The position numbers and the translations under genes were made by a program. Positions 35,877-45,359 of a stretch of DNA of 64,000 nt are shown here, one piece after another. Below the pieces are notes generated by a model. That model worked only from the letters and a program-made list of their open reading frames with translations. It was not told the origin of the DNA and searched no databases. Location of the stretch: the NCBI RefSeq assembly GCF_014705615.1, contig NZ_JACXJA010000005.1, forward strand, positions 124,001 to 188,000, read 5' to 3'. How positions within the stretch are numbered: position 1 is the stretch's first letter; each line of letters starts with the position of its first letter. Origin of the DNA: Paenibacillus oceani (GTDB taxonomy: Bacteria > Bacillota > Bacilli > Paenibacillales > NBRC-103111).

Positions 35877-37736
35877 TTATTTGACGGATTGGGCCGTCTT
35901 CGAATCGGATTGGGCGGATTTGTCAGCTGTCTGCGTTTGCGCTTTGGACGTATCGGATTTGGTGTAATCGGACTTGGACGCATCAGACTTGGAAGTATCC
36001 GATGTCGTTGTACCCGGCTTAGACGTACCCGCCTTCGCTCCGTCCGATTTGGCAGTATCCGCCTTGTCCGTACCCGGCGCCGCCGCCTTAACCGGATTCG
36101 ACTTGTCCGTCTCGCCGGTCCCTGACGGCTTATTCGCGCTATTGGACTCGACTGCCTTCTTGGCACCCGCTTCGCTGCCGATCTGGAGCTGCTCCTTGAT
36201 TCCGGCCACAATCGCTTCGGCCACTTTATCTTGAAACTGCTGACTGTACATTTGGGCTTCGTCACTATCATTGGATAAATACCCGATCTCCAGCAATACA
36301 GCCGGCATCGTCGTCTCGCGGATTACTTTAAAATCCGATTTGCGGACGCTGCGATCGGGAAGTCCTGCCGCTGCGATCACGTGACGGTGCATAATATTGG
36401 CAAACGCCAGGCTGTCCGGACGGGAATAATACGTCTCCGTTCCGCTGATCGAAGGCTTGAAGGAATTGCCGTGAATCGAGACGAACAGATCGACTTTTTT
36501 GCCATTGGCCAAATCGACGCGCTCCTGAAGTGTCGGGTATGTATCGTCCTTACGCGTCATAATCGTCTTGATGGACGGCACTTTTTGCAGCAGCTTGTAC
36601 ACTTTATTCGCTACCGCTAGTGTAAAATCCTTTTCGCTTCGCGAATTTATCGAGCCGGCGCCCGGGTCTGACCCACCGTGACCGGCGTCAATTACGACGC
36701 TGAACTGCTTGTCCGTAAAGGAAATAGACCATTGCTTGGTCGTTTTATTTTCCGTTAAATGGTAATCGGAATTTTGCTTCATATCGAATACGATACGTAC
36801 CGTTGACGGATTGTCGGAAAATTGGGCATAGCGAACTTTGTCAATTTTCGGATGCTGAATCGGCACTTCCACCACTTGACCCGGGCCGGCCGGCTTCACA
36901 AATGAACCGAGTCCCGTATTCGGCAAATCGATCACGATCCGGAACGGATCTCTCAGTGTAAACGATGCCGGCTTCACGGCCGCGCTCGTTTGAATAACGA
37001 TCTCGTCCTTTACCGCTTCCAGCTTCGTCAGAACGGCAAGGACGCTCTCTTCGGCAGAGCTGCCGCCTTCCGGCTTTTTGGTATCCGTAGGCTTTTCTGA
37101 GCCCCCGCTTCCTGACGTACCAGTCGACGGTTTACCGTCTCCGGAGCTTCCGGACGTACCGTTACCGTTGCCATTCCCGTTGCCAGACGGCTCCTGCGGC
37201 TTGCCGCCTTCTCCGGGTTTGCCGGACGTATCTCCGCCGCTATTCGGATCGTTGGAACCTTCGGGGGCTTGTCCGTCCTTACCGGTCTCGGTCGACTCCT
37301 GCGCCAGCTTAAACAACATAACCGACTGGGTCACCTGATCCCAGCCGACCATTAGGCCTAGCTGTTCGGCAATAAACCGGATCGGTACCAGCGTATTCCC
37401 ATCTACGATCATCGGGGCTTCTTCAAGCTCTTCGCTCTTCCCGTTCACCTTGACGACCTTGTCGTCAATTTTCATTTCGATCACTTTCTCGCCTTGCTCT
37501 ACCTTTACCTTGCGTTCCTGATCGTTCCAATCGACCTTGGCCCCAAGCTCCTGCGAGACGATTCTGACGGGAACCACCGTAACTCCGGCGCCAATGATCT
37601 TGGGCGGCACCTCCGGTTCCAGCTTCTTCGAGTTCAGGTACAATTGGATCGGGTTGTCCGCGGCGTTAGCCTGGACGGGAATCATAAACAATAGGGCGAC
37701 CAACAAAACCGGCAGCAACACTTTTACGTACTTCAT
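35877..37736 (-). CDS. N-acetylmuramoyl-L-alanine amidase (copper-amine-oxidase-like N domain, AMIN, Amidase_3)
   Basis: A 619-residue exported amidase. Signal peptide about 1-25 (MIPVQANA); a copper amine oxidase N-terminal-like stalk domain at about 28-143 (VPVRIVSQELGAKVDW, LVPIRFIAEQLGLMVGW); a Gly/Ser/Pro-rich linker about 150-225; an AMIN domain about 228-345; and Amidase_3 about 350-535. Zinc ligands and catalytic residues are His in VIDAGHGGSDPGA, Glu in SEKDFTLAVA, His in FVSIHGNSF and Glu in LLEIGYLSND. The last 70 residues are a degenerate tandem of DTSKSDASKSD-like units, Lys/Ser/Asp rich, perhaps for wall binding. It cleaves the amide bond between MurNAc and L-Ala. First of three envelope genes on the minus strand. 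Confidence 0.92.
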   Translation of the reverse strand: MKYVKVLLPVLLVALLFMIPVQANAADNPIQLYLNSKKLEPEVPPKIIGAGVTVVPVRIVSQELGAKVDWNDQERKVKVEQGEKVIEMKIDDKVVKVNGKSEELEEAPMIVDGNTLVPIRFIAEQLGLMVGWDQVTQSVMLFKLAQESTETGKDGQAPEGSNDPNSGGDTSGKPGEGGKPQEPSGNGNGNGNGTSGSSGDGKPSTGTSGSGGSEKPTDTKKPEGGSSAEESVLAVLTKLEAVKDEIVIQTSAAVKPASFTLRDPFRIVIDLPNTGLGSFVKPAGPGQVVEVPIQHPKIDKVRYAQFSDNPSTVRIVFDMKQNSDYHLTENKTTKQWSISFTDKQFSVVIDAGHGGSDPGAGSINSRSEKDFTLAVANKVYKLLQKVPSIKTIMTRKDDTYPTLQERVDLANGKKVDLFVSIHGNSFKPSISGTETYYSRPDSLAFANIMHRHVIAAAGLPDRSVRKSDFKVIRETTMPAVLLEIGYLSNDSDEAQMYSQQFQDKVAEAIVAGIKEQLQIGSEAGAKKAVESNSANKPSGTGETDKSNPVKAAAPGTDKADTAKSDGAKAGTSKPGTTTSDTSKSDASKSDYTKSDTSKAQTQTADKSAQSDSKTAQSVK

Positions 37737-38076
37737 CGTTCACCTCTGCGTTCATTCGGTATCGTAGCCGTTCCGGCCCATCCGCGTCAGATCGCGCCCC
37801 TCCTCTACCAAACGGGAAATTCGGACAGCAATCTGCATAGATTTGCCATGTTAGACATACGTATAGACGCCGCAAAACTAGCAAAAGTTGCGATAAAAAT
37901 ACAAAAAAGATGATTCAGCAGACAAAAAAGTTGCGAAACAGCCAAAAAGAGAGGCAACGCTCCGGTTTTTGCCGATCTTCGCCGAATTTCGCTTTCATTT
38001 CCAGCTGTGGAGGCTGTCTATTACACTTCGGTCATAAGTTGGAAGATTCGCCAGTTTCATAGAAACCGTCTACCAA
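37737..38076. other. Gene-free interval
   Basis: AT-richer than its surroundings, with several A-tracts at about 37890-37960 (AAAAATACAAAAAAGATG). It should hold the amidase promoter, but no clear -10/-35 pair was recognised. No open frame with a ribosome binding site. Confidence 0.4.
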
Positions 38077-38118
38077 AAACAAAAAGCCCGCCGGTTCCTG
38101 GTAAGGTCCGTACGGGCA
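38077..38118 (-). terminator. Rho-independent terminator of leuCD
   Basis: On the minus strand GCCCG pairs with CGGGC with a long, partly paired loop, followed by TTTTTGTTTTTGG. It lies about 60 bases after the leuD stop codon. Confidence 0.65.
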
Positions 38119-38176
38119 GGCTGAATGCCGGATTCAGTTAGCTAGACTAGAAATTTGCTTGAAGCATAGCGGCTGA

Positions 38177-38770
38177 TTAGTTCGCGGCGCGCTTCGCCTC
38201 GTAAGCGGAGATCAGGTCTTCATGCTGCAAAGTCAGGCCGATATCGTCCAGACCGAGCAGAAGGAATTGACGACGGTGTTCGTCCAGATCGAACGCGATG
38301 CTGAGACCTTGTCCGTCCGTAATCGTCTTGTTCTCCAGATCGACGGTCAGCTTGTAGCCGACGTTGGCAGCCGTACGCTGGAACAGATCTTCCACCTGCT
38401 CTTCGCTCAGCTTGATCGGCAGAATGCCGTTTTTGAAACAGTTGTTATAGAAAATATCGGCAAACGACGGAGCGATTACGACTTTGAAGCCGTAGTCCAT
38501 GATCGCCCATGGAGCATGCTCCCGGGACGATCCGCAGCCGAAGTTCGCGCGGGAGATCAATACCGACGAACCGGCATAGCGCTCTTTGTTCAGATCGAAG
38601 TTCGGATTCACATTGCCTTGCTCGTCGAAGCGCCATTCGAAGAACAGAAACTGGCCGAAGCCGGTCCGCTCGATCCGCTTCAAAAATTGTTTAGGAATAA
38701 TTGCGTCCGTATCGACATTAACCCGGTCCACAGGACCTACGAGACCGGTATGCTGTTTAAATGCTTCCAT
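38177..38770 (-). CDS. leuD: 3-isopropylmalate dehydratase small subunit
   Basis: A 197-residue swivel-domain subunit that, with LeuC, isomerises 2-isopropylmalate to 3-isopropylmalate in leucine synthesis. Diagnostic stretches are [20 protein letters not shown] at the start and [15 protein letters not shown], whose Ser and Arg bind substrate. Length is normal for the family. The ATG at 38770 follows GGAGAGGGT. It lies 34 bases after leuC. No leuA, leuB or ilv gene occurs in this window, so leuCD is split from the rest of the pathway or the others lie elsewhere. Confidence 0.96.
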   Translation of the reverse strand: MEAFKQHTGLVGPVDRVNVDTDAIIPKQFLKRIERTGFGQFLFFEWRFDEQGNVNPNFDLNKERYAGSSVLISRANFGCGSSREHAPWAIMDYGFKVVIAPSFADIFYNNCFKNGILPIKLSEEQVEDLFQRTAANVGYKLTVDLENKTITDGQGLSIAFDLDEHRRQFLLLGLDDIGLTLQHEDLISAYEAKRAAN

Positions 38771-38804
38771 CGGTTACCCTCTCCTTATCGGTTGTCGCCT
38801 TGGA

Positions 38805-40226
38805 TCAAACGCCCGCTTCGACTTTGAATTTCCAGTCGCGGACGTCGACGAAACGTCCTTCGATCGCTGCTGCCGCGGCCATGGCCGGCGACACCAGATG
38901 CGTACGTCCGCCGCGGCCTTGACGGCCTTCGAAGTTCCGGTTGGACGTCGACGCGCAGCGCTCGCCCGGGCTCAGGACGTCCGGATTCATCGCCAGACAC
39001 ATGCTGCAGCCCGCATCGCGCCATTCGAAGCCTGCATCGGAGAAAATTTTGTCCAGACCTTCCTTCTCCGCTTGCAGCTTCACGCGTCCGGAACCCGGTA
39101 CGACAATCGCATTAACGTGCGAAGCAACCTTGTAGCCTTTGGCAACTTCGGCAGCCGCGCGCAAATCCTCGATCCGGCCGTTCGTGCAGGAACCGATAAA
39201 GACGCGGTCCACCTTCAGCTCGGTCATCGGAGTACCCGGAGTAAGCCCCATATATTCGATCGCTTTTTCAGCGGCTTTGCGATCATTTTCAGTCGTCATG
39301 TCTTTCGGGTCCGGCACAAGCGCCGTAACGTCCGTGCCCATCCCCGGGCTCGTTCCCCAAGTAACTTGCGGGATCAGCGACTCGGCGTCGAACTCGACAA
39401 CCGTATCGAACTCAGCGCCTTCATCCGTTACGAGCTTCTTCCACTCTTCCACGGCTGCATCGTACGCTTCGCCTTGCGGCACATAGTCGCGGCCGCGCAA
39501 GTAGTCGAACGTCGTCTGGTCCGGAGCGATCATCCCTGCTCTCGCACCCGCCTCGATGGACATGTTGCAGACGGTCATCCGCTCTTCCATCGTCAAACTG
39601 CGGATCGACTCGCCCGTATACTCGATAACGTATCCCGTAGCGAAATCGGTGCCGTATTTGGCGATGATGCCGAGAATCAGGTCTTTCGCGGTAATGCCCG
39701 GCTTCAGCTTGCCGAGAACGCGAACTTCCATCGTCTTAGGCTTCGACTGCTGCAAGCATTGGGTAGCGAGCACGTGCTCGACTTCGCTCGTTCCGATCCC
39801 GAACGCAAGCGCGCCGAAAGCGCCGTGCGTCGAAGTATGGCTGTCGCCGCAAACGATCGTTTTGCCCGGATGAGTCAGACCGACTTCAGGACCCATGACG
39901 TGGACGACGCCTTGGTCGACGTGATTCAGGTCGAACAGCATAACGTCGAAATCCGCGCAGTTTTTGGACAGCGTGTCGATCTGCTGCTTGGAGATCGGAT
40001 CTTTAATATTGAACCGGTCTTTTGTAGGTACGTTATGGTCCATCGTGGCGAATGTCAGGTCCGGACGGCGTACTTTGCGGTTCCCCAGGCGAAGCCCTTC
40101 AAACGCTTGAGGCGACGTAACTTCGTGCACCAGGTGAAGGTCGATGTAGATGATACTCGGTTTTCCTTGCTCCTGATAAATAACGTGATTGTCCCAAATT
40201 TTCTCGAACAACGTTCTCTTTGCCAT
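38805..40226 (-). CDS. leuC: 3-isopropylmalate dehydratase large subunit
   Basis: A 473-residue aconitase-family subunit carrying the [4Fe-4S] cluster. Cluster cysteines lie in [14 protein letters not shown] and in [13 protein letters not shown]; the conserved [12 protein letters not shown] and [19 protein letters not shown] motifs are intact. The ATG at 40226 is chosen because GGAGAGGTG lies 6 nt upstream; an ATG eleven codons earlier has none. It forms an operon with leuD and has a good promoter upstream. No T-box leader was found: the untranslated region is too short. Confidence 0.96.
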   Translation of the reverse strand: MAKRTLFEKIWDNHVIYQEQGKPSIIYIDLHLVHEVTSPQAFEGLRLGNRKVRRPDLTFATMDHNVPTKDRFNIKDPISKQQIDTLSKNCADFDVMLFDLNHVDQGVVHVMGPEVGLTHPGKTIVCGDSHTSTHGAFGALAFGIGTSEVEHVLATQCLQQSKPKTMEVRVLGKLKPGITAKDLILGIIAKYGTDFATGYVIEYTGESIRSLTMEERMTVCNMSIEAGARAGMIAPDQTTFDYLRGRDYVPQGEAYDAAVEEWKKLVTDEGAEFDTVVEFDAESLIPQVTWGTSPGMGTDVTALVPDPKDMTTENDRKAAEKAIEYMGLTPGTPMTELKVDRVFIGSCTNGRIEDLRAAAEVAKGYKVASHVNAIVVPGSGRVKLQAEKEGLDKIFSDAGFEWRDAGCSMCLAMNPDVLSPGERCASTSNRNFEGRQGRGGRTHLVSPAMAAAAAIEGRFVDVRDWKFKVEAGV

Positions 40227-40254
40227 AAGATTCACCTCTCCGATCTTTGTTACG

Positions 40255-40284
40255 ATCATACCACGTCGTCCTTCATTGCTCCAA
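40255..40284 (-). promoter_or_regulatory. Candidate sigma-A promoter of leuCD
   Basis: On the minus strand TTGGAG (40279-40284) and TATGAT (40255-40260) are separated by 18 bases. Transcription would begin about 20 bases before the leuC start codon, leaving a very short leader that contains only the ribosome binding site. Confidence 0.55.
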
Positions 40285-40351
40285 GATATAATTTCTATAG
40301 ACCCGATAGGCGAAGACTATAACCGTATGAGCGGCTTGCGCCGGAAAGTAC

Positions 40352-40390
40352 AAAAAAACCGCCCGCAGTTCCACATGAGGAACCGCGGGC
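40352..40390 (-). terminator. Rho-independent terminator of the SBP1-DUF4838 operon
   Basis: GCCCGCGGTTCC pairs with GGAACTGCGGGC (one mismatch) around a 6-base loop, followed by GGTTTTTTT on the minus strand. It lies 23 bases after the DUF4838 gene stop. Confidence 0.88.
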
Positions 40391-40412
40391 AGGCACTCTT
40401 ACCTGGGGTGAG

Positions 40413-43400
40413 TTATGATTTGGCCACGCTGTAAAATTTGACGTCGTCGATGTACACTTCGACAGGCTCGATACTGGATACAAGGACGATCAATCGTGCT
40501 TGCCTGACCTGCTTACCGCTGAGGATCTGCGGAATTTCTCCGTCCAGACGCGCCTCCAGCCATTGAGATTCCGCATCCGCAATAGAAGTGACCGGGGAGC
40601 GCACCGTGCTGAAGTTGATCCATTCTCCCTGGTCGTCAAGCAGATCGAAGCCCCATTGGATGCTGCCGGCCGTGTTCCCGCCCTGCGGAATATGGTAACG
40701 GAAGCTCATGCTTGCCAGCCCTGGCTCTACGGCGATTACCTGGCTGGGGCCGCCCCATCCTTTCCCGTACACCTCCATGCTGACTGTACCGGCAAAGGCC
40801 GTCCCTTCCGCCCGCCGAACGGAACGGGTCGATGTGGAACGCGACAGCAGCTCCCATGGCGGAGCCGACTCGTCGCCGTCCTCGAAGGATGGATTCTGCA
40901 CCGCCGACTGGAGGGACAATGCCTGCAGCATCAGCGCGGCGTACTGTCTGCCCTCGGGCGAAGGATGCGTCGAGGCCAGCTCTGACGCCCGAAGCCGCAC
41001 CGGCCCGCCGGTATTCTCCTGCTCCCTCATGTAATCGACCAGTGTCCAAAACTCCGGCGCATTCCAACCGGACCAGATGAGCTGATTGAACTTTCTCGCA
41101 TCCATCTGCTGCAGAAGGGCCGGATTCGACTTGAAATCGTCCAGGAGCGCGAACCGCTTCCCGGCCATCTCGATCCGCTCCCCGAACAGCTCGACCGAAT
41201 GCTCCAGGAGGGCAAGCGCCGAAGACGTTTCTGCCGGCCGCTCGCCGATCCGCGGATAGCTCAGAGCGGACGCTTCATAATACTCGAAGGCACGCAGGAG
41301 CAGATGGGCCCTTGCCTTCTGCGGAGCCGTTTCCGCAGAGGCGACAACGGCTTCCAGCCATTCGCGGCTAAGCGATAGGTCTTCCTCCGTGACCGCATTC
41401 AAATAACTAGGGTCGGCAAAGTTTTGATAAATGGTGCCGGGCAAAAACCACGGCTCGAGGATGGCGCGCTGCGTCCAAAAGTTTTCCCAATACTCGTAAT
41501 ATACCTTCAGATACGTCGCCGCCGTCACGCCGACCGCGCGCGAATACCATTCCTGCTGCAGCGCCTCGACGTCTTGTTCGGGATTCCAGAGCAGCTTGGA
41601 CGCCACCCATGCCTTCGGCCCCTCGCCCCAATTCGGATACAGCTCGGCGTAATACGAGCCGATTCCTTGCTCGTGCGCATGCAGGAGCGTTTCCGCCATT
41701 TGGTGTGGGTACACGCGGGGAACGAGATACGGGCTGCCGTAAATGTAATCGTAGTAGCCGATCTGGCCAGCCGCCTGCAGCCAGCTTTCCTCTTCCGCGT
41801 AGCCGAGAGTTTTGGCGTCCGGATCGACCCAAGCCATCCGGTCCTTGGTTAGAAAAGGAATGACACGCGGGTTCAGCGGAAACGACGGTGGACGGATGAC
41901 CGACTGATAGGCGAGAAGACCGAACCATTTGTCGGGGTAAACGGCCAACACTCGCTCCACGACCTGATTGACCCAATTGTAGTAGACCGGAATCGGATCG
42001 CTTTCACAGTAACCGTTCCCGTCGTTGATCCCGAGCGAGTACGACTGCGCATCCAGGTTGTTCTGAAAATAAGCCAAAATTTCCACGACGGCCGCGTCCA
42101 CCGTATCGGGATTCGAGAAGCACGGCTGCCATCCGGAGATCGAATTCGCCGCAGGCGGCTGCCCGTTCGGATAAAACTCCGGATGCGTCGCCCCGAATTT
42201 GGACACCGCAAACAGGTTGTACATATTGTGATGGAAGCTGACGGGAGCGTTATAAAACCCTTGCAGCTTGTTTTGCTGCGCCCATAGGTGCAACTGCTGG
42301 TACACATCCGCACCGTTGTCCGGCTTCCCGTGCAGCGGACTAAACACCCGGAATCCGAAGGCCGGTTGTTCCCGGACGATGGTCCGACCCGCCGACAAGT
42401 CGCTTATTTTCGGCACATCCTCGCCGTTTGGTCCCGGCATCAGCCAACGAATATTGGCATATCGTTCCAGAAAACTATATACGCCGTTCACCGTCCCCCA
42501 GACGGTGGTACCGGCGATCGTAACTGTTTGGCCTTGCGGGTAGATAACGAACCCGTCGCCGTCCAAGTCGGCGAGCAGTGCATCAAGCGCGGGCGCGTTT
42601 CCGTAGACGCTATCCGTCGTGCCGATACGAATGACGACTTGGTCCGGCCCGCCGCCCCCGCCAGCCCCGGCACTGTATTCAGGCTCGGTCATGATCGGCA
42701 GAAGCGCGCCCGTCGATTTCCGCACGTAGTCGACCAGCGTTTCGGCCGGCCCTCTCCTGACCGGAGTTAGCGGTTCGAAGCCCGGATTGGCCAGCGGCAC
42801 CTCGTTCCCGGTGACCGACCTCAACCGGATATCGTCAAAATAAACGGTTGCCTGCGGGATGCCGGTATAAAGTCCCGCAGCGGCATAAGCGGCCTGTGCG
42901 GGCGCTGTCCCCGTTACGGACGCCTCGGTCCAGAAGGCGCCGGTTCCGGTTACCCGGAGCCAGGGCTGGCTGCCGATACGCGCCTTGTTCTGGTCGTAAT
43001 ACCGGATAAAGATTTGCGGATCGTCGCCTGATTCGCGATACACCATCGCAGAGACGGTGTAGGTTTCGCCTCCGCTGATCTCGACGAGATCGCTTAACAC
43101 CCCGTAGGCGGAGCCGTCGTCATCGTTGAAGTGCAGGCTGTAATTGCCCGTATGGCTGACGGCATCGGTCACGGCAATGTTGCCGGTCCCGTACGCCTGC
43201 GTCCACCCGCGAATACCGTTCGGTACCGGTCCGGGGGCCGTCTCGTCCGGATAAACCGTATCGTCGACGACCACGACCGCATTCGCCTGTCCGTCTAACA
43301 CGATGTCCAGCGAGGATGCTCCTTGGTTCTCCGGGGGGGAGACTGCGGCTATCCGGTCAAGCGCCGGGGGATGCGGCTCTGCGCCGCCGCCATTCGTCCT

Positions 43401-43610
43401 CTGTTGCTCCCCCAAATTCAAAGTCGTTCCGTCCCGATTCATTCTCACGTCCCCTTCTGCAGCGAAGGCGGACTCGCCTTCCGCCTGGCGGCCGCTTCCG
43501 TAAACCATACCGTTTGCCGGGAAACCGCCGATCGGCAGGCCCGCGGCCAATATTGCCAAAATGAGAAGCTTTGCCCACATGCGCCGGGCATTCCGGTTGC
43601 CAACATTCAC
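40413..43610 (-). CDS. Large secreted DUF4838 protein with carbohydrate-binding modules
   Basis: A 1065-residue protein. Signal peptide about 1-33 (LLILAILAAGLPIGGFPANG). A CBM-like beta-sandwich at about 95-265 (NYSLHFNDDDGSAYGVLSDL; TVYFDDIRLRSV) precedes a GH67-type N-terminal region (about 280-400; TVWGTVNGVYSFLERYANIRWLMPG when split) and a DUF4838 TIM-barrel-like domain (about 400-750; FHHNMYNLF, SLGINDGNGYCESDP, VNQVVERV). A second CBM-like sandwich is at about 920-1062 (NPSFEDGDESAPPW; VEVYIDDVKFYSV). DUF4838 proteins resemble alpha-glucuronidases but their activity is not established as far as I know. It starts at GTG 43610 after GGGGGAGG, 25 bases downstream of the SBP1 gene, so it is the second gene of that operon. 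Confidence 0.85.
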   Translation of the reverse strand: MNVGNRNARRMWAKLLILAILAAGLPIGGFPANGMVYGSGRQAEGESAFAAEGDVRMNRDGTTLNLGEQQRTNGGGAEPHPPALDRIAAVSPPENQGASSLDIVLDGQANAVVVVDDTVYPDETAPGPVPNGIRGWTQAYGTGNIAVTDAVSHTGNYSLHFNDDDGSAYGVLSDLVEISGGETYTVSAMVYRESGDDPQIFIRYYDQNKARIGSQPWLRVTGTGAFWTEASVTGTAPAQAAYAAAGLYTGIPQATVYFDDIRLRSVTGNEVPLANPGFEPLTPVRRGPAETLVDYVRKSTGALLPIMTEPEYSAGAGGGGGPDQVVIRIGTTDSVYGNAPALDALLADLDGDGFVIYPQGQTVTIAGTTVWGTVNGVYSFLERYANIRWLMPGPNGEDVPKISDLSAGRTIVREQPAFGFRVFSPLHGKPDNGADVYQQLHLWAQQNKLQGFYNAPVSFHHNMYNLFAVSKFGATHPEFYPNGQPPAANSISGWQPCFSNPDTVDAAVVEILAYFQNNLDAQSYSLGINDGNGYCESDPIPVYYNWVNQVVERVLAVYPDKWFGLLAYQSVIRPPSFPLNPRVIPFLTKDRMAWVDPDAKTLGYAEEESWLQAAGQIGYYDYIYGSPYLVPRVYPHQMAETLLHAHEQGIGSYYAELYPNWGEGPKAWVASKLLWNPEQDVEALQQEWYSRAVGVTAATYLKVYYEYWENFWTQRAILEPWFLPGTIYQNFADPSYLNAVTEEDLSLSREWLEAVVASAETAPQKARAHLLLRAFEYYEASALSYPRIGERPAETSSALALLEHSVELFGERIEMAGKRFALLDDFKSNPALLQQMDARKFNQLIWSGWNAPEFWTLVDYMREQENTGGPVRLRASELASTHPSPEGRQYAALMLQALSLQSAVQNPSFEDGDESAPPWELLSRSTSTRSVRRAEGTAFAGTVSMEVYGKGWGGPSQVIAVEPGLASMSFRYHIPQGGNTAGSIQWGFDLLDDQGEWINFSTVRSPVTSIADAESQWLEARLDGEIPQILSGKQVRQARLIVLVSSIEPVEVYIDDVKFYSVAKS

Positions 43611-43635
43611 ATGGCCTCCCCCTCTACTGTACGGG

Positions 43636-44991
43636 TTATTGGTTTTTCAGCTCCGCGATTTTTTTGTCCGCCCGCTCCTCGGCTTCCCGGAGCGCCGTAT
43701 TCGTATCTTTCCGGCCGCCGACGACTTCGTTGAACGCTTGGATCAGCTCAGCCCTTGCCGCAATGTAGTACTTGTCCTTCACATTCATTTCGCCGTAGTT
43801 GGGCGGAACGAGCGCCTTGGCGTTCTTTCCTTTCAGCTCCGGAATGCCGCTGCCGAGCAAATCCATATAATCGGCCTTTTGCAGCGGCGGCGTAAATCCG
43901 TTTTTCACCTGATCCCGCTGGATGTCGTCTGAGAGAAGCTGGGTGACCGCCGCAAACGCTTCTTCCCGGTGCTTGCTGCCGTTTGCGATCAAATAATAGC
44001 GCGTGCTGGGCTGCGGTCCTTCCTTCGGCGCGTTTTTGAAGGCGGGAAACGGCGAGATCTCCCAGTTCAGATCCCATTTCTCGCTGGCCGCGCGGACGCC
44101 GGCATCGTTGATGCCGAGCAAGATCGCCGCCCGCTTTTCCTTCAGGAATAAATCTCTCGACTTGCTCAGGCTCGTCAGCAAGGCGGGGTCCGGAATATCC
44201 GGAAGCATGGTGAAAAGTGGCACGGTCCGGTCGAACTTTCGTTTCCAATACTCGCTGTTCAACGTGGCCTTCAAGTTTTTCGCATCCACATATTGGGGCG
44301 CACGCTCGTTCATATCGAGCAGTGCGATAATATCTGCGGCGAAGCCGTAATATTGCATGCCGCCGTCGGACCGGGTAAGCTTTTTCGACGTTTCCAATAT
44401 GTCTTCCCACGTCATCTTGTCGTTCAAATAAGGTACGCCGAACTTGTCGAACAAGTCCTTGTTGTAATACAGCGTATACGAGCTCACTCGGCCGGGAAGT
44501 CCGAGCACCTTGCCGCCGGCCAACTGTTTCATCATATCGATCGTAACCGGGATGAACCGGCTCAGATTGTAGTTGTGCTTCTTAATCAGATCGGAAATAT
44601 CCGAATCGAGACCCACGTCGATGACTTGCTGCAGGTCGGGAGACGAAATAATAATATCGATCGGCGTTTTTGCCGCGACGATATCCCGCAGAGTGGTCCC
44701 CGTCCCCGGCAGCATATAGTTGAACTTGAAATTCGGATACTTCTTCTGAATGTACTGCCCTTCCGAGCTCATAAATCCTTCGTAATTGCCGCCAAGCAGC
44801 GAATATACGGTCAACTCTACCTCTTTGTTCGGATCGACCGCCTCCGCCGTTTTTCCGGTTTCGCCGGGCAGAACCGGCTCCCCGGCTGTTCCCCCGCCGC
44901 CTCCTTCTTTGCCGCAAGCGGCCAATAGCAACAATGCCGACATCGCCGCCGCGCCAAGCCACCTTTTATTCGTTCCGCTCATCTTCGACAT
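43636..44991 (-). CDS. Extracellular solute-binding lipoprotein, family 1 (SBP1)
   Basis: A 451-residue ABC-type sugar-binding lipoprotein. Lipobox LLAAC at about residues 21-25; a Gly-rich tether follows; then the bilobal domain with VELTVYSLLGGNYEGFMSSE, TPIDIIISSPDLQQVIDVG, YTLYYNKDLFDKFGVPYLND and STRYYLIANGSKHREEAFAA. It is a close paralogue of SBP2 at 52303-53661 throughout its length. No ABC permease or ATPase gene for sugar uptake is near, so it is an orphan binding protein in this window. Start ATG 44991 (GAGAGGGG immediately before it) or ATG 44982. It heads an operon with the DUF4838 gene, driven by a promoter with adjacent AraC-type half-sites. Confidence 0.92.
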   Translation of the reverse strand: MSKMSGTNKRWLGAAAMSALLLLAACGKEGGGGGTAGEPVLPGETGKTAEAVDPNKEVELTVYSLLGGNYEGFMSSEGQYIQKKYPNFKFNYMLPGTGTTLRDIVAAKTPIDIIISSPDLQQVIDVGLDSDISDLIKKHNYNLSRFIPVTIDMMKQLAGGKVLGLPGRVSSYTLYYNKDLFDKFGVPYLNDKMTWEDILETSKKLTRSDGGMQYYGFAADIIALLDMNERAPQYVDAKNLKATLNSEYWKRKFDRTVPLFTMLPDIPDPALLTSLSKSRDLFLKEKRAAILLGINDAGVRAASEKWDLNWEISPFPAFKNAPKEGPQPSTRYYLIANGSKHREEAFAAVTQLLSDDIQRDQVKNGFTPPLQKADYMDLLGSGIPELKGKNAKALVPPNYGEMNVKDKYYIAARAELIQAFNEVVGGRKDTNTALREAEERADKKIAELKNQ

Positions 44992-45067
44992 GCCCCTCTC
45001 AACTGCTTATTTGCGGAGCAGGTAGCTCGCAAAGAAATGACAACGCTTTCGCCTGCCCACAGCTTTG

Positions 45068-45097
45068 ATTATAGCGGTCCGCATTTTTCTCCAACAA
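45068..45097 (-). promoter_or_regulatory. Promoter of the SBP1 operon
   Basis: On the minus strand TTGTTG (45092-45097) and TATAAT (45068-45073) are separated by 18 bases. Its -35 is directly preceded by a GTCATGA half-site. The SBP2 promoter has the same -35, -10 and upstream element. Confidence 0.75.
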
Positions 45098-45098
45098 G

Positions 45099-45134
45099 AA
45101 ATCCTCATGACTTCATATCGGATTTTCGTTACTT
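45099..45134 (-). promoter_or_regulatory. Tandem AraC-type half-sites upstream of the SBP1 promoter
   Basis: Read on the minus strand: GAAGTCATGAGGATTT (45099-45114), abutting the -35, and AAGTAACGAAAATCCGAT (45117-45134). Their equivalent bases are exactly 21 bp apart. The second matches the consensus GTCATGAAAATACC at GT.A.GAAAAT.C. Direct repeats two helical turns apart next to a -35 are the arrangement used by AraC-family activators. The binding protein is inferred to be one of the GH31-AraC fusions. Confidence 0.6.
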
Positions 45135-45174
45135 ATGGACGCAGCGTCTTCCCGATCTGCCGAATCGTCCATTA

Positions 45175-45243
45175 AAGGACATCAAAATACCGTCTCGCAC
45201 CAAAGGTCATGAAAATACCGTCCAAGGTCATGAAGTTCATAGG
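45175..45243 (+). promoter_or_regulatory. Three direct-repeat half-sites upstream of the first GH31-AraC gene
   Basis: Half-sites AAGGACATCAAAATACCGTC (45175-45194), AAGGTCATGAAAATACCGTC (45203-45222) and AAGGTCATGAAGTTCATAGG (45224-45243). Spacings are 28 and 21 bp. The first two differ at only two positions. They lie in the intergenic region between SBP1 and the fusion gene and about 45 bp or more upstream of the fusion gene's -10, consistent with autoregulation. Confidence 0.65.
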
Positions 45244-45288
45244 GTCCGCTCCAGTATGCGGCTGCAATTCCTGGAGGTCTAATACATG

Positions 45289-45297
45289 TGTTAAAAT
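45289..45297 (+). promoter_or_regulatory. Extended -10 promoter of the first GH31-AraC gene
   Basis: TG-T-TAAAAT followed by ATAGAAAAC. The second GH31-AraC gene has TG-C-TAAAAT followed by GTAGAAAAC at the same distance from its start (about 60 bases). No good -35 is present, fitting an extended -10 promoter. Confidence 0.55.
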
Positions 45298-45359
45298 ATA
45301 GAAAACTTTGGGCTGGATAGCTTCCGTTTTCTTCCGGCGCATCATGAGGAGGCGTTTCT

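Noticed and set aside
40227-40350. T-box or other riboswitch before leuCD
   Set aside because: The candidate promoter leaves a leader of only about 20 bases, with no T-box sequence or antiterminator.
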